This document shows positions 58,132-64,000 of a stretch of 64,000 bases of DNA, one piece after another. The position numbers and the translations under genes were made by a program. Numbering within the stretch: position 1 is the first letter of the stretch; the number at the start of each line of letters is the position of its first letter. The stretch lies in contig NZ_LN868938.1 of the NCBI RefSeq assembly GCF_001182745.1, forward strand, positions 1,860,001 through 1,924,000. The letters run 5' to 3'. A model generated the notes under the pieces. It saw only the letters and a list, made by a program, of their open reading frames with translations, made no database searches and was not told the DNA's origin. The DNA is from Nocardia farcinica. Its GTDB lineage: Bacteria > Actinomycetota > Actinomycetes > Mycobacteriales > Mycobacteriaceae.

Positions 58132-58162
58132 ATTCGACAACCTCGACCTCGCTCGAGGTCAA
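58132..58162 (-). promoter_or_regulatory. MerR-type promoter of the MFS gene
   Basis: On the minus strand TTGACC (58162-58157) and TCGAAT (58137-58132) are separated by 19 bp. The spacer carries ACCTCG and CGAGGT in inverted repeat, the pattern used by MerR activators of efflux genes. The region also contains the perfect palindrome GACCTCG-CT-CGAGGTC (58145-58160). No MerR gene lies in the window. Confidence 0.55.
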
Positions 58163-58279
58163 CCCGCGGGATCGACCTACCGGACTCGTCGGGTGTTCCG
58201 ACCGTGCGGACGGCGCGAACTCATCGGTGCCCGCGGAAATCGGTGGCGCCCGTGCACCCCGCACGGCCACGATGGGGGC

Positions 58280-58873
58280 ATGCGACCCGCGATCGGCGCC
58301 GCCCTGATCCGCTGTGGCGAATGCGGCGGCTACGAGTACGGCGGCGCACCCGGCTGCCGCCGCTGCGCCGCCCTCGTCGACGACCTGGTGGAGGAGAAGT
58401 GGCGGCGGTGGCGCGCCGACCGGGCCGGCGAACCCGAGCACGAGCTGGCCCGGCGCGTCGCCGACGAGCCGGACCGGCACGACTGGCGCGTGGTCGACGC
58501 GGCGCTGGACCGGCTCGGCTGCACCGAGTGCGGCGACCGCCTCGGGCGCGGGCCGGCGACCTGCGCGGCCTGCACCCTCGCCCACGGCTACCGCTACGCC
58601 GCCGTCGAAACCGATCGGCCCGGTGTGCCGCCCGGCAACGAGCACGCCGTCCGCGTGAACGTCTCGGTGGTGCGTCGCCCCGCGGCGACCTCGCCGCAGG
58701 AGCTGCTGATCCGCCGCCTGTTGCTGCCCGCCCTGCTGATCGGGCTCCTGCCGACCACCGCGCAGGCCCAGCGTCTCAGCGCCGCCGCGAAGGCCGACCC
58801 GTCGCCGGAGCGGGTCACGGCACTCGTCGACGCCTGGCTCACCGCCGCCGGCGTACCGCTGCCCGCCCCCTGA
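58280..58873 (+). CDS. Protein with two zinc-ribbon modules, unknown function
   Basis: This 197-residue protein has two four-cysteine modules: Cys12, Cys15, Cys26 and Cys29 (CGEC/CRRC), and a second pair CTEC/CAAC near residues 77-97. They are separated by a charged helix. A hydrophobic stretch LLIRRLLLPALLIGLLP near residue 155 could be a single membrane span. A redox, DNA- or RNA-associated role is possible, but nothing more can be said. The ATG at 58280 follows GGGGGC. It is divergent from the MFS gene and appears monocistronic. Confidence 0.72.
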   Translation: MRPAIGAALIRCGECGGYEYGGAPGCRRCAALVDDLVEEKWRRWRADRAGEPEHELARRVADEPDRHDWRVVDAALDRLGCTECGDRLGRGPATCAACTLAHGYRYAAVETDRPGVPPGNEHAVRVNVSVVRRPAATSPQELLIRRLLLPALLIGLLPTTAQAQRLSAAAKADPSPERVTALVDAWLTAAGVPLPAP

Positions 58874-58971
58874 ACCCCCGCCACGGTCACGCCACCGCGG
58901 GCGAACCCGCGGCCGTTCGACCCGGCACGCATCCGAATCGGGTTGCCTCCGTTCCTCGATGGACCCCGCGC

Positions 58972-59475
58972 TCAGCGCAACGAGATCGCCAGCTCCTCGA
59001 GCAGGTCCATCTGTTCCTGCATTCCGACCTCCATGCCCGAGGCCAGGATGGTGTCGCGCAGTTCCCGGCTCTCGCACTGCACCAGCAGGGTGAGGGTGGT
59101 GCGCTCGTCGCGTTCGGTGAAGGTGACGATGTTCAGCGGAGCGCCCGCGTCGTCGGCGGGTGCGCCCGGCATCTCGAGCACCTCGGTGGTGACGATCCGC
59201 TCCTCCGGCACGATCTCGCGGTATTCGCCGTGGAAGGCGACCTCGCCGTCGCCGCCGGTGAGCACATAACGCCAGCGCCCGCCGACTCGGAGGTCGATCT
59301 CCACGCTCGTCATCACGCCCTGGTTGCCACTCCACCAGCGGCGAACCAATTCCGGTGTGGTCCAAGCGCGGTAGACCAGGCGCTTAGGCGCGTCGAACTC
59401 GCGCGTGATGAGGATCTGCTCATCGCTGGGCAGTGTCACCACGGCCGTGCCGCTGCTTCTCGTCGACTCGATCAT
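58972..59475 (-). CDS. SRPBCC/AHSA1-family protein
   Basis: This 167-residue protein has the START-like fold of the Aha1-C-terminal type: ITREFDAPKRLVYRAWTTPELVRRWW, GGRWRYVLTGGDG and a C-terminal helix SGMEVGMQEQMDLLEELA. Such proteins bind small hydrophobic ligands in a cavity; the ligand is unknown. It overlaps the upstream ArsR gene by 56 nt, the common ArsR-SRPBCC pairing, and is co-transcribed from the promoter before arsR. The ATG at 59475 is the only good start. Confidence 0.9.
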   Translation of the reverse strand: MIESTRSSGTAVVTLPSDEQILITREFDAPKRLVYRAWTTPELVRRWWSGNQGVMTSVEIDLRVGGRWRYVLTGGDGEVAFHGEYREIVPEERIVTTEVLEMPGAPADDAGAPLNIVTFTERDERTTLTLLVQCESRELRDTILASGMEVGMQEQMDLLEELAISLR

Positions 59476-59812
59476 CTCGGTTCTCCCCGTCCTTCAGTTC
59501 CGCCAAAACCGCGTCCAGCTGGTCGAACCGCTCCGACCAGGTGCGCTCGTAGCGCCGGACCCATTCGTGGATGGGCGCGAGCGCGCTGCCATTGAGCCGG
59601 TACATCCGTTGCCGCCCGTCGTCGCGGACGTGCACCACGCCCACCTCCCGCAACACCCGCAGATGCTTGGACACCTGCGGCTGCGGCACCCCCAGCATCC
59701 GGACCAGATCGTTCACCGGACGTTCGCCGTCGAGGAGGACATCCAGGATTTCCCGGCGGCGGGGCTCGGCCACCGCGTTGAACACATCGGTCGTCGTCGC
59801 TGCTCGTGCCAC
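59420..59812 (-). CDS. ArsR-family regulator
   Basis: This roughly 130-residue winged-helix repressor shows VAEPRRREILDVLLDGERPVNDLVRMLGVPQPQVSKHLRVLREVGVVHVRDDGRQRMYRL. It has no obvious metal-binding cysteines, so it is of the small-molecule or redox-type rather than metal-sensing. The GTG at 59812 is chosen because the -10 element ends 7 nt upstream, making the message leaderless; an in-frame TTG at 59818 is the alternative. It controls itself and the overlapping SRPBCC gene through the palindrome at 59823-59840. Confidence 0.88.
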   Translation of the reverse strand: MARAATTTDVFNAVAEPRRREILDVLLDGERPVNDLVRMLGVPQPQVSKHLRVLREVGVVHVRDDGRQRMYRLNGSALAPIHEWVRRYERTWSERFDQLDAVLAELKDGENRDDRVDEKQRHGRGDTAQR

Positions 59813-59818
59813 GCCCAA

Positions 59819-59846
59819 ATCATATACCCATGTGGGAATACGTCAA
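59819..59846 (-). promoter_or_regulatory. Autoregulated promoter and operator of the ArsR-SRPBCC pair
   Basis: On the minus strand TTGACG (59846-59841), 16 bp and TATGAT (59824-59819) form a strong promoter. TATACCCA-TG-TGGGAATA (59823-59840) is an inverted repeat with 7 of 8 matching pairs, lying between the two elements, ideal for repression. The GTG start lies 7 nt after the -10. Confidence 0.72.
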
Positions 59847-59956
59847 CCGTTCGTCGCGGAGGTTTCGGCGGACCGTGAGCGGCAATGGCTTGGGTGTCGG
59901 GGGAGGTTAAGCAGTCAGCCTCGCCCGGCCCCCGCATCCGGCACTAGCCTGTGGGC

Positions 59957-60418
59957 GTGGTCGAGAAGGGCGCGCCGGGCCGCGGCGCGACGCGGGTGCG
60001 CCCGCGTGGCCTGCTGTTCCGGCGCGTTCTCTCGGCCGCGGGGCTCGTGGTCGCGGGCTGGTCGACGGTGCGGGTGGCGCGCCTGCTCAGCGGCGACGAG
60101 AGCGTCGTCCCCGACGACGACCCGCACGGGTATCGCACGATCTTCTCACTGGTGCTGCTGCCGTTCCTGGTGCCGGCGGTGATCGGCCTGGCGCGCGAAA
60201 CGGTCGCGGTGTGGCGCTCGCCCGGACGGCCGGGCTTCGTCGCCGGCCTGGCACTGTTCCTCTCCGCGCCACTGGCCCATCCGCTCGTCCTCCCGGCGGC
60301 GCTGCTCGGCTCGGCGATCGTCGCCGTCGCCCTCGCGGACCGGTTCCGCCAGGTATGTGCGCTGCGTGCCGCACGGGCGAAAGCCGAGCCGCCGGTAGAT
60401 CCCGATCCCCTCCGGTGA
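59957..60418 (+). CDS. Small membrane protein of unknown function
   Basis: This roughly 153-residue protein has about four hydrophobic segments, at residues 15-40, 60-85 (FSLVLLPFLVPAVIGLA), 95-112 and 113-128. The first ~130 residues look like a real small membrane protein; the last 25 residues are antisense to the conserved GNAT motif of the facing gene. The GTG at 59957 follows a TAGCCT -10-like element (59944-59949), so a leaderless message is likely; a GTG at 59951 is the alternative. It overlaps the converging GNAT gene by 273 bp. Confidence 0.6.
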   Translation: MVEKGAPGRGATRVRPRGLLFRRVLSAAGLVVAGWSTVRVARLLSGDESVVPDDDPHGYRTIFSLVLLPFLVPAVIGLARETVAVWRSPGRPGFVAGLALFLSAPLAHPLVLPAALLGSAIVAVALADRFRQVCALRAARAKAEPPVDPDPLR

Positions 60419-61066
60419 GGCGGTCAGCACGGCGCCGGTGGCGCCCGCGCTCGCGGCGTCGGCCAGGGCGGCGCGGGTCATGGTCTCCCCGAACCCTTTC
60501 CGTCGATGATCCGGTCGGACCACGACGTACTCGATCGCCGCGACGCCGCCGTGCACGAACGAGTAGCAGCACGCGACCGGTTCCCCGTCGAGCAGTCCGA
60601 TCCGCATCGACAACCGCCGATACAGCCCCGCGTACGCCGCGAACCAGGTGTCCATCACCGCGCGAGGCGTCGAGTCCGCGCCCCAGACCCGCACCCAGGC
60701 GCGCAGCCCGTCGAGATCGGTGACATGCCGGATGTCCAGCGCGGATTCCGGTGCCGCGGGGAGGGTTTCGAGATCGAGCCACATTATCGGCTCCTCCTCC
60801 TCGAACACGAGTCCCGCGGCCGGCAGCAGCTCGTCCAGCTCCGCCGGGCAGGTGGGGCCGACCCGCCAGTGGAACGGCGTGGTGAACCCGCGCACGGTCT
60901 CGGCGACGAGTTCCGGTGTGGCGCGGCGGGTTGCGCCGACACCGTTGAAGGTGGCATCGGGCAGGCCGGTGTCGAGCACGTGCACATCCCTCACCCAGCG
61001 CCCGCCGAGCAGTTCGGCAAACCAGAGGTGGCTGTCCCGGAACGCCAGGGCCGTCGACGAACTCAC
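60146..61066 (-). CDS. GNAT-family N-acetyltransferase
   Basis: This 306-residue protein has a divergent N-terminal domain and a C-terminal GNAT domain at about residues 110-245. The domain shows VVVRPDHRRKGFGETMTRAAL (acetyl-CoA motif), GAVLTASPEGIGIYRRLGF and CGTQRTYL. The last 60 residues (Arg/Gln/Glu-rich) run antisense to the small membrane protein and look like an added tail rather than conserved sequence. The start is GTG 61066 with GGAAGGTG upstream. The stop may have been lost, extending the frame into the neighbour. Confidence 0.8.
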   Translation of the reverse strand: MSSSTALAFRDSHLWFAELLGGRWVRDVHVLDTGLPDATFNGVGATRRATPELVAETVRGFTTPFHWRVGPTCPAELDELLPAAGLVFEEEEPIMWLDLETLPAAPESALDIRHVTDLDGLRAWVRVWGADSTPRAVMDTWFAAYAGLYRRLSMRIGLLDGEPVACCYSFVHGGVAAIEYVVVRPDHRRKGFGETMTRAALADAASAGATGAVLTASPEGIGIYRRLGFRPCGTQRTYLAEPVREGDGDDRRAEQRRREDERMGQWRGEEQCQAGDEARPSGRAPHRDRFARQADHRRHQERQQHQ

Positions 61067-61128
61067 CGCATCACCTTCCCACGACCCGCCCCGGGTAACG
61101 AGCGGTCACACGCACCCGATAGGAGGGA

Positions 61129-61602
61129 ATGGCAAACCATCAGCGAACCAGGGTTACCGCCGTCGCAGCGCTCGCGGTCGGCGCGGTGATCGCCGCGAGC
61201 GCGCCCGCCTCGGCCTCCACCTACCTGCCGGTCGAGCTGCCGATGGCCACCACCGCCGCACACGGCCTCGGCTGCGCGGGCGAGGTGTGGGCCGTGGGCA
61301 ACGTCTACCCGGACGGCGACGTCCCCGGGACGGTCGACCTGCAGCTGAAGGGCTGGCTGAAGGTGCTCGGTGTTCCGGCGCCGTGGTGTTCGGTCACCGC
61401 CACCGTCGACTGGCGCAATCTCGACACCGGCGCCACCGGCTCCGGGTCGGTGTTCCTGGGTAGCGGCAACGGTTTTCCGTTCTTCTGGGCGGGCCCGCAG
61501 CTGGGCAATCTCCGGTTGGTGACCGGAGCGGGGCAGGTCCAGTTCACCCTGCGCACCGATCTTCCGCACGCACCGAGCACCACCACCGTCACGGTGTACT
61601 GA
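61129..61602 (+). CDS. Secreted protein of unknown function
   Basis: This 157-residue protein begins with a clear Sec signal peptide (VTAVAALAVGAVIAASAPASAS, cleavage after the Ala-Ser-Ala region near residue 29). The mature part has two Cys about 40 residues apart (LGCAGEV and PWCSVTA), probably one disulfide, and many Gly/Thr/Val stretches suggesting a beta-sandwich. No domain is recognised. AGGAGGG precedes the ATG. It converges on the TetR gene and overlaps its stop by 14 nt. Confidence 0.78.
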   Translation: MANHQRTRVTAVAALAVGAVIAASAPASASTYLPVELPMATTAAHGLGCAGEVWAVGNVYPDGDVPGTVDLQLKGWLKVLGVPAPWCSVTATVDWRNLDTGATGSGSVFLGSGNGFPFFWAGPQLGNLRLVTGAGQVQFTLRTDLPHAPSTTTVTVY

Positions 61603-62254
61603 TCCCCGAACGCGGGGCCTGGGCCAACGGGGCGTGCGGGTCCAGATGCTCGCCCATCGCGCGCAATCGGTGGTCGATGACCAGCCACGCCTGGGTCGTG
61701 AGCGTGTCGATGAGGTCGGTGCGCGAGCAGTGACGCCGGTCGAGCCAGTGCACGACCGAGGCGTCGACCAAGCCGATGATGCCGACCAGAACCGCCTCCG
61801 CCGCGGCGCGGTCCTCGCCGAAACGCGGCAGGAAGCGGGCGCCCGCCGCGGCGAGTTCGGCGGCGAAGGCGCCCCGATCGCCGCGCTGCCGGGCGGCCTG
61901 CTGGTGCCCTCGGCTGATCAGGAAGCGGTAGAGGTTGGGGTGTTCGTCGGCCCACATCACCTGCGCGGCGACCGGTGCGCGGATGACCTCGATGGGGGTG
62001 CCGGACAGGTCGATCCGCGCGCGGATCGCGGCCCGCAGTTCCCGGTAGGCCGAGCGCGCCACCGCCAGGTCCAACTGTTCCTTGCTGGCGAAATGCCGGT
62101 AGACGTTGGGCCGAGCCAGGCCGGCACGGTCGGCGATCTGCCCGGTGAGTGCGGCAGGGCCGTGCTCCTCGATCACCGCGCGGGCCGCGGCGAGGATCTG
62201 CTCGCGGCGCGCCTCGGCGGATTCGGCACTGCGCGCCGCGGGCGTCGACGTCAT
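61589..62254 (-). CDS. TetR-family regulator of the acyl-CoA dehydrogenase gene
   Basis: This 221-residue TetR has its helix-turn-helix in residues 18-60 (ILAAARAVIEEHGPAALTGQIADRAGLARPNVYRHF). The ligand domain includes WADEHPNLYRFLISRGHQQA and is of the type often binding acyl-CoA or lipids. It is divergent from the acyl-CoA dehydrogenase, and two near-identical palindromes lie between them. These predict repression of both genes with release by an acyl-CoA or free lipid. Confidence 0.9.
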   Translation of the reverse strand: MTSTPAARSAESAEARREQILAAARAVIEEHGPAALTGQIADRAGLARPNVYRHFASKEQLDLAVARSAYRELRAAIRARIDLSGTPIEVIRAPVAAQVMWADEHPNLYRFLISRGHQQAARQRGDRGAFAAELAAAGARFLPRFGEDRAAAEAVLVGIIGLVDASVVHWLDRRHCSRTDLIDTLTTQAWLVIDHRLRAMGEHLDPHAPLAQAPRSGISTP

Positions 62255-62304
62255 CGGCCCATCGTAATCCCCGCTCGATGCCCCGCGGCGCCGAGTGGAG
62301 CACC

Positions 62305-62356
62305 GGTGATACACGGTGTATCGTCGCACTGCCCCACCGATACACCGTGTATCACC
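62305..62356. promoter_or_regulatory. Two mirrored palindromic TetR operators
   Basis: GATACAC-G-GTGTATC (62308-62322) and GATACAC-C-GTGTATC (62339-62353) are two palindromes with 31 bp between centres. With flanks, 62305-62323 and 62338-62356 are exact reverse complements over 19 bp. Two TetR dimers could bind three helical turns apart, between the TetR start and the acyl-CoA dehydrogenase start. Confidence 0.85.
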
Positions 62357-62399
62357 ACCGGGGTGGCCGCGCCACCCCGCCGACGAGAAGGACCTTGCC

Positions 62400-63548
62400 G
62401 TGACCGGTTCTCGCTCACCCTGGATGGACGACGACCTCGACGCCCTGCGGGACCTCGCCCGCGCGTTCTGCGAGAAGGAGATCCAGCCCCACCTCGACCG
62501 CTTCATCGACCAGCACCAGGTCGATCGCGACCTCTGGCGGGCCGCGGGCGAGCTGGGCCTGCTCGGCCTGTCGATTCCGGAGGAATACGGCGGCGGCGGT
62601 GGCACGTTCGCGCACGAGGCGGTGCTGGTCGAGGAGCAGGCACGCATCGGCGACACCGCGTGGGGCGCGGCGATGCACAACGCGATCGTGGCGCACTATC
62701 TGCTCGCCTACGGCACCGAGGAACAGAAACGGACCTGGCTGCCGCGCCTGTGCTCCGGGGAGGTGGTCGGCGCGCTGGCGATGACCGAGCCCGGCACCGG
62801 ATCGGATCTGCAGGCGATCCGCACCCGCGCGGTGCGCGAGGGCGACGACTACGTGATCAACGGCGCCAAGACGTTCATCACCAACGGCGGGCAGGCCGAT
62901 CTGGTGATCGTGGTCGCCAAGACCGGCGCGATCGCCGACGGCGCCGCGGGCACCTCCTTGATCCTGGTGGAGACCGACCGCCCCGGCTTCCGCCGCGGTC
63001 GCCGGTTGGACAAGATCGGCCAGCGGGGCCAGGACACCTCGGAACTGTTCTTCGACGACGTGCGCGTGCCGGTGGGCAACCTGCTCGGCGAGTCCGAGGG
63101 CCAGGGCTTCGTCCAGCTGATGCAGCAACTCCCCCAGGAACGGCTGATCATCCTGGTCGGCTCGGTGGTCGCGATGGAAACCGCGCTGGCGCAGACGATC
63201 TCCTACACCAAGGAGCGCCAGGCGTTCGGCAAGCCGCTGTTCGCCTTCCAGAACACCAAGTTCACCCTCGCCGAGGTCGCCACCGAGACCCGGATCGCCC
63301 GCGTCTTCCTCGACGACTGCATCACCAAGCACATCCGCGGCGAACTCGACGTGCCCACCGTCGCGATGGCGAAGTGGTGGATCACCGAGCGCACCATGGT
63401 CGCGCTGGACGAATGCCTGCAACTGCACGGCGGCTACGGCTACATGACCGAGTACCCGATCTCGCGCGCCTGGGTCGACCACCGGGTCCAGAAGATCTAC
63501 GCGGGCACCAACGAGATCATGAAGGAGATCATCGCCCGCACGCTCTGA
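62400..63548 (+). CDS. Acyl-CoA dehydrogenase (long-chain/isovaleryl type)
   Basis: This 382-residue flavoprotein introduces the alpha-beta double bond in acyl-CoAs. It shows GLSIPEEYGGGGG, ALAMTEPGTGSDLQAI, the FAD/substrate segment ITNGGQADLVIVVAK and HGGYGYMTEYPISR near the end. The usual catalytic Glu in the C-terminal IYEGT motif is Ala (IYAGTNEIM). The base is instead Glu247 in QLPQERLII, the position used by long-chain and isovaleryl-CoA dehydrogenases. The GTG at 62400 has AAGGAC upstream. Transcription is probably controlled by the divergent TetR. Confidence 0.93.
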   Translation: MTGSRSPWMDDDLDALRDLARAFCEKEIQPHLDRFIDQHQVDRDLWRAAGELGLLGLSIPEEYGGGGGTFAHEAVLVEEQARIGDTAWGAAMHNAIVAHYLLAYGTEEQKRTWLPRLCSGEVVGALAMTEPGTGSDLQAIRTRAVREGDDYVINGAKTFITNGGQADLVIVVAKTGAIADGAAGTSLILVETDRPGFRRGRRLDKIGQRGQDTSELFFDDVRVPVGNLLGESEGQGFVQLMQQLPQERLIILVGSVVAMETALAQTISYTKERQAFGKPLFAFQNTKFTLAEVATETRIARVFLDDCITKHIRGELDVPTVAMAKWWITERTMVALDECLQLHGGYGYMTEYPISRAWVDHRVQKIYAGTNEIMKEIIARTL

Positions 63549-63571
63549 CGCCACCCCTTGTCCCGGCTGGA

Positions 63572-63605
63572 ACGTCGGCGTACCGTGAGTTCGGTACACC
63601 GACGT
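63572..63605 (+). promoter_or_regulatory. Inverted repeat upstream of the partial P450 gene
   Basis: ACGTCGGCGTACC (63572-63584) and GGTACACCGACGT (63593-63605) match at 12 of 13 positions with an 8-bp gap (gtgagttc). The repeat sits 24 bp after the acyl-CoA dehydrogenase stop and 21 bp before the P450 ATG. It may be an operator for the P450 or a terminator hairpin of the upstream gene. Confidence 0.65.
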
Positions 63606-63625
63606 ACCACCGGAGGAGGTTGGCC

Positions 63626-64000
63626 ATGACCGCGGTGACACTGCCCGCCGGGCCCTCGACCCCCTCCCTGATCCAGGGCGTGGCTTTCGCCGCGAGCGGC
63701 ACCCGCTCCTGGCACCGCCTGCACCGCCGATACGGCTCGGCGTTCACCGCCTCGCTGCCCCGGTTCGGCCGGATCGTGGTGCTCTCCGATCCGGCCGAGG
63801 TCAAGGCGCTGTTCACCGCGGGCCCGGAGCTGGTCGACAACATCGACGTCAACCTCGGCCAATTCCTCGGACCCGGTTCGATGTTCTCGCTCAACGGCGA
63901 ACACCACCGCCGACACCGCAAACTGCTCACCCCGCCGTTCCACGGCAAGCGACTCACGGTGTACGAGACCATGATCGAGGAGGCGACCCGCGCCGAGGCG
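63626..64000 (+). CDS. Cytochrome P450, N-terminal part (runs off the window)
   Basis: The first 125 residues of a P450 are present and the frame is still open at the right edge. Features are the N-terminal proline-rich entry, YGSAFTASLPRFGRIVVLSDPAEVKALFT, VDNIDVNLGQFLGPGSMFSLNGEHHRRHRKLLTPPFHGKRL (the C-helix H/R region that contacts the heme propionates) and TMIEEATRAEA. It resembles mycobacterial and actinobacterial CYP types with a long-chain, fatty acid or terpene-like pocket, but the family cannot be fixed from this part. GGAGGAGGT precedes the ATG. Confidence 0.87.
   Translation, partial: MTAVTLPAGPSTPSLIQGVAFAASGTRSWHRLHRRYGSAFTASLPRFGRIVVLSDPAEVKALFTAGPELVDNIDVNLGQFLGPGSMFSLNGEHHRRHRKLLTPPFHGKRLTVYETMIEEATRAEA

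Noticed and set aside
62400..63548. Acyl-CoA dehydrogenase with a missing catalytic glutamate
   Set aside because: The C-terminal position is Ala, but Glu247 in LPQERL is the base used by long-chain and isovaleryl-type enzymes, so the enzyme is probably active.
1..64000. Mobile elements, integrases, tRNA attachment sites and rRNA
   Set aside because: No transposase-like protein, terminal inverted repeats or tRNA-like sequence was recognised anywhere in the window.

Overview
The window is very GC-rich DNA with densely packed genes, many joined by 4-nt ATGA/GTGA overlaps. Mycofactocin genes, an NDMA-type methanol oxidoreductase, an ECF41 sigma factor, an F420-type LLM oxidoreductase and many TetR regulators point to a mycolate-type actinobacterium. 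Nocardia is my best guess; the maleate isomerase has its two catalytic cysteines at the same residue numbers as the Nocardia farcinica enzyme. I see no transposase, integrase, CRISPR array, rRNA or tRNA.

Layout. (1) 1-10.3 kb: the end of a mycofactocin (mft) cluster (mftD partial, mftF). Next comes a guaiacol O-demethylase cassette (AraC regulator, P450 gcoA, reductase gcoB). Then comes a leftward group with the methanol/formaldehyde oxidoreductase mno, a MoxR ATPase, a VWA protein and the mycofactocin methyltransferase mftM. Guaiacol demethylation releases formaldehyde, so these neighbours may cooperate. (2) 10.5-18.0 kb: TetR, amino-acid-type permease, two DUF1989 proteins, a stand-alone carboxyltransferase part of a urea/guanidine carboxylase and an allophanate hydrolase, which looks like a urea or guanidine nitrogen module. 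(3) 18.1-23.3 kb: acetyltransferase, a DoxX-like protein with an ECF41 sigma factor preceded by a matching promoter, a serine-hydrolase lipoprotein, a lipoprotein with 36-residue repeats, and an LLM oxidoreductase behind a MerR-type promoter.

(4) 23.3-35.0 kb: a leftward ten-gene terpenoid operon. It contains GGPP-type synthase, a divergent squalene/phytoene-synthase-like enzyme, a membrane desaturase, an NnrU/MddA-like methyltransferase and the complete mevalonate pathway, with a TetR gene upstream. (5) 35.1-38.4 kb: patatin, Baeyer-Villiger-type monooxygenase and SDR, divergent from that TetR. (6) 38.4-50.0 kb: a divergent catabolic locus. The left arm encodes hydantoinase/carboxylase-type HyuA and HyuB, an aryl-AMP ligase, an FAD hydroxylase and a TetR. 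The right arm encodes maleate isomerase, a VOC metalloenzyme, an 81-aa unknown and an alpha/beta hydrolase. The two arms share a symmetrical promoter/operator. I know of no described pathway with this set.

(7) 50.0-56.7 kb: phosphoesterase, B12-dependent ethanolamine ammonia-lyase (eat-eutB-eutC), then a second APC transporter with an IclR regulator behind a 15-bp perfect inverted repeat. (8) 56.7-64.0 kb: MFS exporter with a MerR-type promoter, zinc-ribbon protein, an ArsR-SRPBCC pair with an autoregulated promoter, a membrane protein overlapping a GNAT gene, a secreted protein, a TetR with two palindromic operators facing an acyl-CoA dehydrogenase, and the start of a P450 that runs off the window.
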